Assembly (NCBI GenBank): GCA_951804985.1
Contig: OX638134.1
Coordinates: forward strand, 5,642,001-5,706,000
DNA: 64,000 bases
From: Dryomyza anilis
Lineage: Eukaryota > Arthropoda > Insecta > Diptera > Dryomyzidae
Direction of reading: 5' to 3'
Under the pieces are notes generated by a model. It made no database searches. It was not told where the DNA came from and saw only the letters and a list, made by a program, of their open reading frames with translations. The translations under genes were made by a program, and so were the position numbers. Positions 11,720-24,439 of this stretch are shown piece by piece (position 1 is the first letter of the stretch; every line of letters starts with the position of its first letter).

Positions 11720-12345
11720 TTTTATACCCTACACCTATGAGGTACAGGGTATATTAACTTTGTGCATATATTGTAACGCCCCTTAGGAGGCGTGTCCGGT
11801 ATGGAAAAGTATATATATTCTTGATCAGCATCACTACCCGATTCCGTTTAGCCATGTTCGTCTGTCTGTCTATCCGTCTTGCTGTCCGAATACAGAATAA
11901 CTTGAGAAATACTGATCAGAATGCGATGAAATTTCGTCTCAATACATTTTAGCCAAAAGTAAGAACTGAGTTTGAAAATGAGCCAAATCGGTCAACGGAC
12001 ACGCCCACCTCCCATACAAGTCACTTTTATATAACTCTTTCGGAACTAATAACTCGAAAAGTATTCAAGGTACAGTTATAAAATTTAAAAGGTATTGTTA
12101 GAATTCACCTATAAATATGTGGTCCAATATGTGGCGTGATCCGCCCACTTTTTTTTCATTATTTCCCGGGTTTTCATAGTGGAAATTTGATCCGTAAATT
12201 ATTAAAAACTAATCTATGAAATATTAGCCTTTCAAAATTTTAAATATAGGCGTGGTCCGCCCAATTATATTTTTCAATTTTTTTTTTTAAATTCCCCACC
12301 AAAGGTGTAGGGTATTCCATAGTCGGACCCGACCGACTATAAAAA
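11720..12345. mobile_element. Non-autonomous repeat with TATACCC ends, copy 1
   Basis: ATACCCTACACC at 11724-11735 is matched by its exact reverse complement at 12304-12315. Beyond the right end is a small hairpin, TAGTCGG-acccga-CCGACTA. Interior blocks GGTATGGAAAAGTATA, TTGATCAGCAT and CTGTCTGTC recur in a second copy at 18922-19535. No coding capacity is seen. Similar TATACCC/CCGTCTGTC blocks are, from memory, common in dispersed fly repeats; the superfamily is not assigned. Confidence 0.68.
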
Positions 12346-12684
12346 TCCGCCCCATGTGACCGAACTTACCCATGTGACCTAACTTTCCCAACTCGTCAAT
12401 TAATAAAAGTAATTTCATATTCTAATTAGTTTTTAATATATTTTTAATTTTTTGTGAGAAATTTATAGTTTATTCTAGTATTTTCTGATATAGGTTCTAT
12501 TTTTTCAATCTGCTTTTTCAATCTAACCTTAAAAATTATAAACAGAAATAGAAGAAAATATACTGAAATATATTATAAAATAAAATAAAATAAAATAAAA
12601 TAATGCAAAATTAAAAAATAAAACAAAGTAATGCAAAAAAAAAATTAATTTTAGTGCATAGTATTTTCTTTTTTATTTTATTTT
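12346..12684. other. AT-rich spacer with a short AAAAT pentamer run
   Basis: It contains an (AAAAT)n run near 12580-12602 and otherwise low-complexity A/T sequence. No gene is seen. Confidence 0.5.
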
Positions 12685-13278
12685 TATTATTCGTCTTTTT
12701 ATTACATTTTATTATTCTACTTTTTAATTATACATTTTACACACTTTTTATTTCTTTGCTTATTTTTTTATTTATTTATCAATTTATTTATTTTATCAAA
12801 TCTCATTTGGCATATTTTATTTATTTTTTTTATATATTTTTAATTTTATTTTTTATTTTTTATTAATTAGCAAAAAATAATATAACATAAAATTATTTTT
12901 TTTCAAATCTCATTTGGCATATTTTATTAATTTTTTTTTTATATATTTTTAATTTTTTTTGTTATTTTTTATTAATTAGCAAAAAATAATATAACATAAT
13001 ATTGTATAGTATAAAAAAGACGAATAATAAAAATAAAATTTATTATTCGTCTTTTTTTATTTTTATTATTTATATTTTATTTCTATTATTCGTCTTTTTA
13101 TTACAATTTATTATTCTACTTTTGAATTATACATTTTGCACCTTTTTTATTTCTCTATTTATTTTTTTATTTATTTATTTTTTTTCAAAACTCATTTGGC
13201 ATATTTTATTTTTTTTTTTTTTATACATTTTTAATTTTTTTTTTTTTTTTTTATTAATGAGAAAAAAATAATATAACA
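12685..13278. repeat. Tandem duplication of a T-rich segment, offset about 399 bp
   Basis: The segment with TATTCGTCTTTTTATTACA and TCATTTGGCATATTTTATT recurs: CGTC at 12692 and again at 13091 (offset 399). The sub-block CATTTGGCATATTTTATT occurs three times, near 12805, 12911 and 13194. Between copies, GACGAATAATAAA and its complement form a hairpin at about 13019-13052. Open frames here only encode Phe/Ile/Leu runs from T-rich DNA. Confidence 0.75.
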
Positions 13279-14086
13279 TAAATAAAATATGAAAAAATGA
13301 AATAACAATTTACAAAAAAAATGTATAAAAAATAAATAAAATGAAAAATTAAAATTTAAAAAGTAAATAAATGTAAGTGTAAGAAATTAATAATGAATAA
13401 AAATACAAAAATATCAAAATAATGAATAAAAATAAAAAAATAAAAACAAAAATACAAATACAAAAAAATCAAAAAAAAATATAATTTTTAAAATAAAATG
13501 TAATAATAAATGAAATGTAAATAAAAATATGAAATAAAAAATATTTCCTAATATAAAACGTTTTTAATTTGAACTTTGAGGATCCAATATACCGCCCTAC
13601 GTTTCATTTTAAATCATACTAAAAATTCACCTTAAAAACGTTCTATATTTAAAAAAAAAAATATTTTATATTTTTCTTATTTTTTTGTGTCAGTTAGATT
13701 TTCATGGGACAGAATTTGAAAGGCCTAATAATATTAAAATTAAAAATAATCATGTCTCAAAGTGTCTTTAATATGGAACCATGACGATAGAACACTGATG
13801 AACCGTATGGAAAGAAAACAATTATATTGCATTGTCATTCAGTTCGAGGCAATATTTAAAATCACAAGTCTGTAGCTCATCGCGAAGGTAGTTTAAAATC
13901 AATTACAAAATTTATACCGAACAGACAGACAAGAAAACAACCTATTAAAACGTTTTAATATGAAAATTAAAAAATCAAAAATATTAAATTAAATCAAACT
14001 ACGAAAATATGAAAATAAATAAAATAATTTGAAAAATAACAATTTACAAAAATAACAAAAAAATAAACTAATACAAAATGAAAATA
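13279..14086. other. AT-rich noncoding DNA with a small inverted repeat
   Basis: Mostly A-rich low-complexity sequence. Around 13553-13655 an imperfect inverted repeat (ATATAAAACGTTTTTAA facing TTAAAAACGTTCTATAT) encloses a less AT-rich core, which may be a small MITE-like relic. No gene is seen. Confidence 0.45.
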
Positions 14087-15123
14087 ATATCGTCACTATC
14101 TTGCCAAAGGGGCGAATGTGCAATTTTCGACATTTGCGTTTTTTTTTTACATTTTTGAATGTAGTTTATCCTTAAGTATGCTGTGCTAAAATCGCGTATC
14201 ATTTTGTTGGGTATTTCTAGCCACAAAAGACAAAACCAAAAGGGCGAATTTGAAAAATTGAAAATCTTGTCATGCCAAAAGGGCGAATCTTTTCGTTTTT
14301 TCGCCATAACTTTTTATTTGTATAAGATAAAATAGTGGTGTAAAGGCATTTATTATTTGTTTTCAAAGCACCTATTGATCTGCATCATTATTAAAAAAAT
14401 ATTTTGCCAAACATTTTTTCCTGCACATAACAAATGGCAAATAACTGTTAGACAAAATATTTTTAATTAATGATGCAGATCGATAGGTGCTTTAAAAACA
14501 AACAAAAAATGCCTTTACATCACTATTTTATTTGTACCATTAAAGAGTTATAGCAAAAAAATGAAAAGATTCGCCCTTTTGGCATGACAAGATTTTCAAT
14601 TTTTCCAATTTCTTCGTTTTTTTAATATAATTTTTTATTAGTGCAAAATATAATAGTGGTGTTGAGGTATTAATTGTTTTTAAAGCACCTATCGAACTGC
14701 ATCATTATTTAAAAATATTTCGCCAAACATTTTTTCCTGCAAATAACAAATAACAAATTAATGTTTGACAAAATATATTTAATTAATTATGCAGTTCGAT
14801 AGGTGCTTTAAAAACAAACAATTAATTCCTGTACATTACTATTTTATCTTGTGCTAATAAAAAGTTATATCATAAAAAACAAAAATATTTGCGTTTTGAT
14901 CAGGATATAGCCTCACAAAATCCGTATTTATAATACAGTAGGTTGTCTAAATCTAAAGATATTTTATATACGTTATAATAATTGACGAATAAACTAAAAT
15001 AACAGAAAAAATTAAAGAAAATATAAATTTTTCTAATTTTTAAAGCACTTCAAACTTTAAAATTTGATTTCCCAACATTTTTAAAAATGCACATTCACCC
15101 CTTTGGCATGACAGTGACGATAT
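14087..15123. mobile_element. Fold-back element: terminal inverted repeats enclosing two long hairpins
   Basis: The left end, about 36 bases from ATATCGTCACTATCTTGCC at 14087, matches the reverse complement of the right end at about 15088-15123 with few mismatches. Inside are two successive palindromes: arms about 14252-14420 and 14440-14606 (centre near 14429), and a second, related pair at about 14615-14880 (centre near 14748). The block CCAAAAGGGCGAA recurs at the ends and in the arms. No transposase frame is present, so it is non-autonomous. A clear target duplication was not found. Confidence 0.8.
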
Positions 15124-16734
15124 GAAATAAAAAAATAATAATTAAAAAAAATAAACAATAGAAAATAATAAACCAAAAAAAAATAAATAAAATATTGCAA
15201 AACGAAAATACAAACAAATAAAAATAAAAAAAAAATAAAAAAAATAAAAAATAATTAAATTTAAATATATTAAAAATATTAGTAAATTCTTTAAATTAAT
15301 TTTTTTTGTTATACATTTTATAGAATAAGGATTTTTATTTAATACAAATTTAAGACAAATTTTATATTTTTCTGATTTAAAAAAAACTTCCGTTTGCGTA
15401 TTAAATAAGAAAAGATACAACAGCGTTTTTGTCGCTGTCTCAAGAGTCTGCTTGGCGCGCGTACGACGACCCACTTTTGCCTGGCTCTAGAACCACTTGA
15501 ACAGAACAACTACAACAATAAAACTATAATGTACAACAACCATAATAAGAACAACAATTTCTCCTCAAGGTACCAACTACATTTCAAAGTCACAACACAA
15601 GAGCAACCAGAGAAAAGCGCAAAACTTTCGCTAGCGCAAATCTGTTGCTTGCAGCTGGCAGCAGCAATTGCAATTTTATGTTGTCGCCGGCATCCGTGCC
15701 TTGTTCAAGTGAAGAATTTCTTAGAAGAAAGAACAACAATTTCAAATCTAGAGCAGCAACAACAAATATTTGAACAATAACATTGTATGTGGAGAGCATT
15801 AAAATGGCAACAGCAGCAGCCAATGTTGCTGCAAGCAGCCATTGTAAACGTTTTATGTGCTTGTTTGAATAACATAATTAGTTGTTGCAAACATTTGAAT
15901 GCGCGCAATTTAATCTAATCGCACGATGCTAAATTTCAGTCGATATTAAAGGCGTTTGGATTTTTTTTTGCTTATTTTGATTATTATTGCTAATTTTGGG
16001 TTTTGTATTGCTTTCGAAATTTTTAGCTAGCGAGTTGATTTTTATTAAAAAAAATTATTTAATATCATCAAAAATATTTTATTCCCATTTCCTTCATACA
16101 TTCACATTTCACCAATGATTCCAAACTTGCATGCGTATATTATAATTACTTGGAAGACATACTGTATTTAAATCAGTACAGTATTGAAAAACAGTTTACG
16201 AATTATAGAGGCATCAGCGTGTAAATATGTCTCGTGACTATGGCGCCACCTAGTGCCTTTTCTTTTCACTGGCGACATGTTTAGCATAGACACAATCCGA
16301 CTTCTTTATATCTATCACAGTACACGTCTTCAATATTCTGTTATTAGTCGGTACCAATGATACCGGTCACACCACATGTATAATGATTACCAATTGTGTT
16401 CTTCCTGCATACCTTTGGACTAGTACAGTGACAAGTCCTCTTTTTCACCAGTCACGTGATAGGTAATTTTAAAGCAATTGACTCTTTTTTCCCAAAGGGT
16501 AGTTAGTACCTCTATTCGGAACATTCTCAAACAAGTTTTGAACTGGCCTCCAGCTAAAAATTTGAATTCATTACTTTTATATAAAATCTAATTTTTAAAT
16601 AATAATATCGTATTTAATTGTTTCGTTTTTCTCTATTCAAATTTTTGAAGAATTTAAATATAAAACTTATTTATTAAATTATATGGTACAAGGTTCGTTC
16701 GTATCAATATATAAAAATTTCTTCATTTTCACCA
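15124..16734. other. Noncoding DNA with a GC-richer island
   Basis: Low-complexity A-rich sequence to about 15400, then a more balanced unique island (about 15410-15930), which includes an ATG-started 83-codon frame at 15529-15780 with no recognised domain. Another unique block lies at 16190-16560. The islands could be untranslated exons or enhancers, but nothing decides this. Confidence 0.45.
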
Positions 16735-17530
16735 GCACACTGAATTTTTGTGTACAATTGAATTTGTATTGATAAAACGAATTTTTAATGAAAAATTTAA
16801 TTTTTTTGTGAACAATTGAAGTTTTAGTAAAAATCAAAGTTTGTAATGTACAATTTAATTTTTAGTAAAATTTTAAAATTTTAGTGAAAAATTTTATTTT
16901 TTGTAAAAATAAAAATTCATTTTAGAGAATAATTTAATTTTAAGTAAAAATTTAACTTTTATTAAAAAAAATCAATTTTTGGTGAATAAATGAATTTTTA
17001 GTGAAAAATTGAATTTATAGTGAAAAACTAAATTTATAGTGAAAAACTGAATTTATAGTGAAAAATTGAAATTTCAAAAATTAATTTTAGAGAAAATTTT
17101 AATTTTATCGAAAAACTAAACTTATAGTAAAAAATTATATTTTCGGTGAAAAACTGAATTTATAGTGAAAAATTGAATTTTGAATAAAAATTGAATTTTT
17201 AGTGCAAAATTTAATTTTTATTGAATTTATAGTGAAAAAATGAATTTCTAGTAAAAAATTGAATTTCTAGTGAAAAATTGAATTTTTTAGTGAACATTTT
17301 ATTTTAGTAAAAATTTTATTTTTAGTAAAATTTTATTTTTAGTAAAAATTTTATTTTTAGTACAAATTTTATTTTTAGTACAAATTTAATTTTCAGTGAA
17401 AAATTGAATCTATAGTGAAAAATTGAATTTATAGTGAAAAATTTAATTTTAATTGAAAATTTTCATTTTTAATATTAATTTTCATTTTTAGTGAAAAATT
17501 GAATTCTTTAGTGAAAATTTTAATATAACG
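16735..17530. repeat. 19-bp minisatellite array (AGTGAAAAATTGAATTTTT orientation)
   Basis: Many diverged copies of a roughly 19-base unit, with insertions and A/T substitutions. The same unit in reverse complement (TTCAATTTTTCACTAAAAA) forms the arrays at 24440, 33420, 36481, 43310 and 62330. The unit contains the dyad AATTTTT-CACT-AAAAATT. Confidence 0.9.
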
Positions 17531-17592
17531 CTGAAACACAGCACACTAATATTTTCTGTAACTTAACTATAATGTAACATACAAAGAAAAAA

Positions 17593-18159
17593 ATGTACAT
17601 CATTTTGATGAATTCCGTTCTTCAAACCATGATTCATTGTATTGAAGAACCATTCATAATATTAATGACGAACGCCATTATTGTTATGAATGCTATAATA
17701 AATATGAAGAACGCTTGGTAACTGTCGAAAAAGTGTTCTTCAATATGATGAACTGTATGTGAAGAATACGTTTCATCATAAAGGGTTTTTCAATATGAGC
17801 GCTACAAAAGTTTTTTTCAACAGGTACGGTACAAAAGTAGAGCAAAAGAGACAGCAAACGACGCCATATTTCTTGCCGCTCTTTTAAAATTTCTTCTCAG
17901 TAAGGTTTGCCATTTCATGATGGAATAACTAGTAGAAATAATTAAAATTTACTACCGAAATTCGAATTTGTATATCTTTCCATCATGAAATGGCAAACCT
18001 TACCGAAGAGAAATGTCAAAAGAGCGCCAAGAAATATGGCGTCGTTTGCTGTCGCTGTCACTCTACTTTTGTAGCGTCCCTGTTGAAAAACACTTTATTA
18101 ATGAAGCAAAATAAAAAACTCAACATATATGTTCATCATATTGAAGAACGCTGTACATT
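17593..18159. mobile_element. Fold-back (long inverted repeat) element
   Basis: The left arm at about 17734-17924 is matched by the reverse-complement right arm at about 17979-18149. Paired blocks include GTTCTTCAATATGATGAAC, GGCGTCGTTTGCTGTC and GGTTTGCCATTTCATGATGG. The loop is about 55 bases. Outer AATGTACA (17593) and TGTACATT (18152-18159) suggest the element ends. A 78-codon frame inside the right arm is a by-product. No transposase is present. Confidence 0.78.
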
Positions 18160-18921
18160 AAACCAAATTTCTATCAAATTAGTTTTTTTCTTTCTCTTTT
18201 TGCCGTACTTCTCAGTTCTCAAGTAGTTCTTGTGTGTTATTTCTTATATAATGCTTGCTCGACAAGCATAAATTAGTGAAATGTTTTAAAATATATTTAT
18301 TATAATTACAACTTTATATTAATAAAAAGTTATATTTACAAAAAATATATTGCTGAAAAAAAATATTTGCTCGCAATTTTTTTTTTTATTTTTCTTTCGA
18401 ACTTTTTTTTTCCAAAATGTTTTTTTTTACGAAAAAAAAAATTTTTTTTTTTTAAATTTTTATTTTCGGAACAATTGTTTTTGTCCGAAATTTTTTATTT
18501 TTAACTCGTAAATACCCACAACGGTTGAAAATCAAAACCTTGTTCAACGAATTTTATTTAATCTTCCCGCTTCGACTTAAATATTTAAAATATTTAAATA
18601 TTTAAAATATTTAAGTCGTTCCCAGTTGAAAGTCGTTCCCAGTTGAAACAAATTTCATTTGCCGGCTGTATGGCAAGTAAGGGCAACCAACCTCAAAAAA
18701 ATTAGCTTTTGTAAAATTGCGTAGTTCCAAAAAAATATTATAGTGATAAATTGGTCGTGATCGCTGTAGTATCTAGAAGCTATTGTGAGTAGAAGCTATT
18801 GTAGTTTTTTATTTTAGTGGATTTTTGTAATTTTTGGTTGGTTCTTTGCAGAACCATCAGGCACCGGGAGTTCAAAATTGATCATATGTGAAATTCTATG
18901 GAAACGTTTTTATATGTTTTT
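18160..18921. other. AT-rich noncoding DNA with a palindrome and a short direct repeat
   Basis: Holds a near-perfect 46-base palindrome at 18573-18618 (CGACTTAAATATTT facing AAATATTTAAGTCG). Its end overlaps two adjacent copies of a 17-base direct repeat, GTCGTTCCCAGTTGAAA, at 18614-18647. No gene is seen. Confidence 0.6.
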
Positions 18922-19535
18922 TTATACCCTACACTAAGAGTGAAAGGGTATATTCAGTTTGGTACGCCGTTTGTAACACCCAGAAGGAAGCATCTCCGGT
19001 ATGGAAAAGTATAAATATTTTTGATCAGCATGACCTCCTGAGTCGATTTAGCGATGTCCGTCTGTCTGTCCGTCTGTCTGTCTTTTAAAATTGAAGAGAT
19101 AGATAAATGAAACTTATAACTTAGATAACTAATATACCTACGCTGTATGTGCGCTGTATTGGCGAGATCGGTCTATTGTGACCTATGATCCGACCACTTA
19201 GGTTCAAATACCTCATATAAAATGTACATATAAAGATCAATTTTTATGTATACGTGCTTAGGTAAACTCTTTTGGTCAAATATATATTGACATCATGCTC
19301 AAATACATGATAATAATGTTTTCCGGCGAAAAGACTTGTGGTTCACCAAAAAAGAAATCGATATTCGGTACACCTACCCATATGTAAATATGGGTATCAA
19401 ATGAATGGAAATTCTTCAGCGATTGAATGTTTGTAGTTATTTTCAGGATTCGTATACCCTGGTGACCTATATATCACTTTGAATGGTAACCACACATATG
19501 TGTAGGGTATTTATAGTCGGCTTAGACCGACAATA
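18922..19535. mobile_element. Non-autonomous repeat with TATACCC ends, copy 2
   Basis: ATACCCTACAC at 18924-18934 mirrors GTGTAGGGTAT at 19500-19510. A following hairpin (TAGTCGG-cttaga-CCGACAA) matches the end of copy 1 at 11720-12345. Shared interior blocks include GGTATGGAAAAGTATA and TTGATCAGCAT, followed by a CCGTCTGTCTGTC run. Length is about 614 bp, as in copy 1, but the interior has diverged, so neither copy is recent. Confidence 0.68.
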
Positions 19536-21589
19536 ATTTTGATAATCCTAACTATCATAATTACACCTACTTTAAAATTTCCCATGTGATCTAACCTTCC
19601 CAACTGGTTTTAAGTTTGTTGTTTACAAATAACAGAATTTCTGATTTTCGAACAGAATAAGTGTTTGGAAATTAATGGTATGAATTTGACATCAACAATG
19701 GCCGGAGAGAATTCATAAAAGAACTGTTTCATCCAAACAAACCACAAATATTCATATTTTTAAATATTTTTTTTTTCCACAATTTTTCATAATGAAATTT
19801 GTTGACTTTTGCTTCACAAATTTTTAAGTACAAAATGCACTTTTTCAATTTGAAGTCTGGGTGCTCAGTGGTTCCGCAAGGAACCAATGAGGTATTTTTG
19901 ATCTGGTTAAAGTATGTAACACCTATGAGCGAAGTCGTAGCACAAACGTTGTCCAAAATCGTGAGTTTTCTAAATTCATCAATATGACAATTCAAATTCA
20001 TTGTATTGAATATTTTGTTCATACATATAATGAATGCATTCATTAATAAGTCATTTAATGAACGGTGGGTTCAATATGAATTTGAATTTGGTAGTTGGTG
20101 AAAAATTTCATAATATTTATGAATAAATTCTCATATTGAAGAATTTTTTGTCTGTGTACTATAACTCACCACACTATACCACTCATCACAAATATAAACA
20201 CACACACATAAATTCACCACTTTAAAATTCATCATACTTCAACTCACCGTTTCAAAATTGACCACCGTTAAAATTCAATTCCGGGTAAGAAAATGTTTAA
20301 GTTGCTCAACTTACAATAATTTTGAAATAGAATAAAATAGAAAAAAAAATCTTTTAAATAGGAGCAAACAATATTGGAAATTATTATAACGAAATATGAT
20401 ATTTTATGTGTTTAAAAATTCTTTCAGCAAAAACTATTCAATATTTTTCTTCATAACGATCATTCGAAAACCGTATGTTTCAACATTTACATTTTACACA
20501 AGTTTTTCGTCTTCATTTTAAACCACTGTATTTTTTTTTAGATAAAATACAGAAAATACCGTTTAGAGAAATTCGACTTATCATACCAGACACATTACAG
20601 TACTTCATATAGTTTTTCTTTCGTGTATTTTACGAAATTTAGAAACCCTTATATCCTTACTTATTAGCAGCATATTCTACGTATTTTTATCAAATAAAAA
20701 TTTAGCATTTACCACAAAATCTAGCGCCATTGTGCTATTGACAAAACCACGCATCGTCGGAGCGCCTAATTGGTATGCCATAAAAATGTTCACACTTTAC
20801 GATTTTCTATTTCATATTTTTCCATATTTCATTTTAATTTTTAAAACGCGTTTTACACAGAAATGCCAAATATTTTCGTGTTTTTTCGCGCGTTATAATA
20901 AACGAAATTAGTTGGACAATAACAGCAACTGCGCTGCACTCAAATTAGGTTTCATTTTCAAGTGCATTTGAATGCATTTGAATATAAACCAAATGCTGGT
21001 CCAACATAAAAAATTTCCAATTGCTTTTATATGCAGCACATCTGCAGCAGCAGCAACAGCATCATAGAAAAAACTTCAGTCTAAACACAGCCAATTGCAG
21101 AATTTTTAAAGTTGATGCGAGTGCTGCCAACTTGACCTAAATAAATTGGCAGCACTCAGCACCATGTGCAACGTGCTCTGGTGGTTGGCCACTCAAAACT
21201 CGACAGGCCACTCGAACGGACGAACATTATATTCGTAGTGATTCAATCACGTGCGCACTTTGAACGCGAATGCAAACCGCAGGACCTTTTGCTAAAGCTA
21301 TAGAAAACTGCTGCAGACAGAGCTGATTGCAGGGATAACATATCGTGGATGCAAGAAGTGCATGAAACGAATATCAAGTAATGCTAAATGTTGCTGCAGA
21401 ATAATGTGATGTGTGTGTGCAGTTGGTCGAAAAAGATGGCTAAAGTAAACGCTGAGTTTTTGGCTTATGTCATGTGGTCAACCGCATGTAATAAGCGGCT
21501 CGATGAAGCTGCTCATTAGCATGGATTCTGTTGAGTTTTTGAACAATCAGGCAATCTTCTTGAGGACACTCAGAAAATTGCATTTTATT
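19536..21589. other. Noncoding DNA, no supported gene
   Basis: AT-rich to about 20860, then a more balanced unique region (about 20870-21560). A 104-codon minus-strand frame at 20043-19729 has no recognised domain and is overlapped by plus-strand frames. Sequence near 20130-20150 (CATATTGAAGAA) resembles part of the fold-back element at 17593. Confidence 0.45.
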
Positions 21590-22470
21590 GAATTTAAGAA
21601 AATACTATAGTATGAATCAATTGATATTTAAGTACTACTAGTTTTAATAGTATGATACTCTAAAATTAATAGTATGATACCGCAAAAATTAATGGTATGA
21701 TAGTATAAAAAATATTATACTATAAATATTAGTTTTGATCAAATCATGTGATGTTGCTGATCAAGCATTGAGCTCTTTTACTATTAAATACATCATATTA
21801 TACTATTACTTGAATAGTATAAAACTATGTAATATAAATTATGCTAATATTAAATTGATAGTAATTTTTAATAGTATTATACTATAACAGTAATAGTATC
21901 ATACTATAGTTTTTACTTTTATAATTATAAATTAATTAGAAGTATTAGTAATATTTATAGTATGACACTTTAAATTAATTATATGGTACTATAAAATTAA
22001 TTGTATGATGCTATAAAATTAGTAGCTTTATTAAATAATCTATTAACCGCATGCTATTAAAATTGATATTTCACATCACATTTAATAGTATGATACAATA
22101 AAATTAATAGTATTATACTACAACAATTAATAGTATGATACTTTAAAAATACTATAAAAGTGAGTTAGCAAATCCTTTGATGCATAATATTATACCATTG
22201 CTTTAATAGTATAAAACTATTATGATATTATATATTATGTTAATGGTATCATACAATACCTTTAATAGTATCATACTATAATATAAATAGTAGCATACTA
22301 TAATATTAATAGTAGCATACTATAATATTAATAGTATCCTACTACAATTTTAACTTTAATAATTATAAATTAATTAGTGTATGATTTATAAAAATACTAT
22401 AAAAATGAAGATACTATAAAAACTAAGAATACTATAAAATTAATAGTTTTATCGAACATGTGTTATTAAA
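21590..22470. repeat. Diverged minisatellite of about 22 bp (TTAATAGTATGATACTATAAAA)
   Basis: Blocks of TAATAGTATGATACTATAAAAT and relatives (TAGTATCATACTATAATATT on the same strand) recur with irregular spacing. The unit contains the dyad TAGTAT-G-ATACTA. Divergence is high, so boundaries are approximate. Confidence 0.72.
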
Positions 22471-24439
22471 TGTAGAGACCCAACATTCTTTCATCTAAGT
22501 GCAGATTTTGCAGATTTACACCAACGCCAACAGAACAAGTGAACGAAAATTAAAAAGTAGGTCTGCTCTGTCATATGTGCAAAATAATACAAATTTGACA
22601 CATTGCAGGCAGCATTGACAGCATCAATGCCTCATTTAAAAAAACCCTGAGGGCCTTTTAGACCACAATCCAAAGGTCATGATGTATGAATGGTCGTGCT
22701 TAAAATAAAGCTATAAAACGGAATTTTAATGAATAAATGCGATGTAATTTGGCTGAATATCGAATTTAAAATGTATAATCATCATGATTAGTAGTTTTTA
22801 CTAAAGGTTACTCATACGACAGGTGAAAATTTAATTAAAACCAACATTTCAAGCTAGTTAATATTTATATAAAATAATTCTATTACATTTTATTTATGTT
22901 CTTCATAAAATGCAACATTTCTATAATATTTCACAATTATTTTTTATTATTTTTATATATATTTCCAAATTTTCAAACGCCACGTTGCACAATTTTATAC
23001 GCAATATTCAACAAAATTAAATAGAATAAAATACAACAGTGTGCATAAAACTACAATATATTCTATGACATATGGCCAATTAATTTATGCATATTAACAG
23101 CAAATAAAATGTTGCGCATACGTCATGCTGTTACTATTTCCTTTCTATTTTTTCATTTCTAAATGAAAAAAATTAAATATTAGTATTCTCTTTTATTCTC
23201 AAATTACATTGCCATTTTTAGATATTAATATTCAATTTTATGCACATTTTTCAACAATTATTATATTTAGCTATTGGCAGTTTTAAATTTTGCATGCAAG
23301 ACAAATTTATGATGCATGCAAAATTTGAACACAGCGCGTCTGTGGCGCATATAAAAAATTCAAATCAATTAAAGTCATTTGCATGAGTTTGCACTTCAAG
23401 TCTACAAATTAAATATTCACATTTAGAGTCTCTTGCCAACGATGCTGTGCACTGCACGGGACAGGGCAGCGCATTGTTAAGGGCAGGGCGCGCATTGTCA
23501 AGGCTCACAAAGCATATTTGCTCAAAGTTGAATACTTAAATTGTGCGCGAATTTTGCTAAATTAGTGCAGAACGAATGAAAATTAATTTTTAAAACTTTT
23601 TCTGCAAACCATAGTTTTCGAAAATCTCCAGCGCCCACTGTCAGCGCCAAACTGAAAGCTCCACGCAGACATTTTAATCGCTTTGCGTCCGGTGTTTGAC
23701 TGGTGGCACAGTACATAAAATTCTACGTCTCGCATTGAGTTTTAATTTTTAAAGTTTGCAGACAATTGTTTGGCGTACGCCCGACATTCCACCAAATTTC
23801 TCTATAAGTCTTCGTTCTTTTGGCTTCTTTGTGTTTCTTTGTCTGTTGGCATTTTGTGCGAAGTTTGCGCAAATTTAATCAGACGCCAAGTTTTAAAGTA
23901 AGTTTTGCTCATGTCCGTGACCTTTTGAAGTTTTAGATTTTTTTCTATTCTTTACTTTTTTTCATCCCTGTTATTTGTGCCAATTAAAGTTGTCTTGAAG
24001 TTGGCCTCTGGCATAGTTTAACTATTCATTGGCAACTTAATGGAATTTAGCTGTTTCGTTAGTTTATCGTTTTTAGTTTCACTTTTTATTAGCCGCTGCT
24101 AATAGAGATTGGTCTATTTTGTGTGCAACGGCGGATTTTACTTGTCAGCTCGCTTTTAGATATTGCTTTGGTTTAAAGTCAATTTATAGCTTTTGTACCA
24201 TTAATCATTGAGGTAAGGTGATTTATTTAAATAACATCAAGCAGTCAAATTAACCGCGATTTAGAAAATAAATTGCAGAAATTATGCAGCTTTAATATAG
24301 CTTTTAAAAATATCAGAAAATTTAAATGCAATTAATTTTATACAAATAATAACAATGTTACTCATACGTCAAATTCAACTTACTTATTTGTAAAGGGTTT
24401 ATTTTTCCTTCTGTATTTTAAATAATTAATTAAATTCAT
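22471..24439. other. Noncoding DNA with scattered CTCATACGTCA-like motifs
   Basis: Unique sequence without coding signal. The stretch at 23300-23900 is less AT-rich. Variants of the dispersed motif CTCATACGTCA occur at 22811 (one mismatch), 23115 (one mismatch) and 24361 (exact). Confidence 0.5.

Noticed and set aside
15529..15780. ATG-started 83-codon frame in a GC-richer island
   Set aside because: No recognised domain, Gln/Asn-rich ends typical of fly untranslated DNA, and an overlapping minus-strand frame. It was not called as a gene.
19729..20043. 104-codon minus-strand ORF
   Set aside because: No recognised domain. It is overlapped by an open plus-strand frame and begins in a palindromic ATGAATGCATTCAT stretch, so support is too weak.
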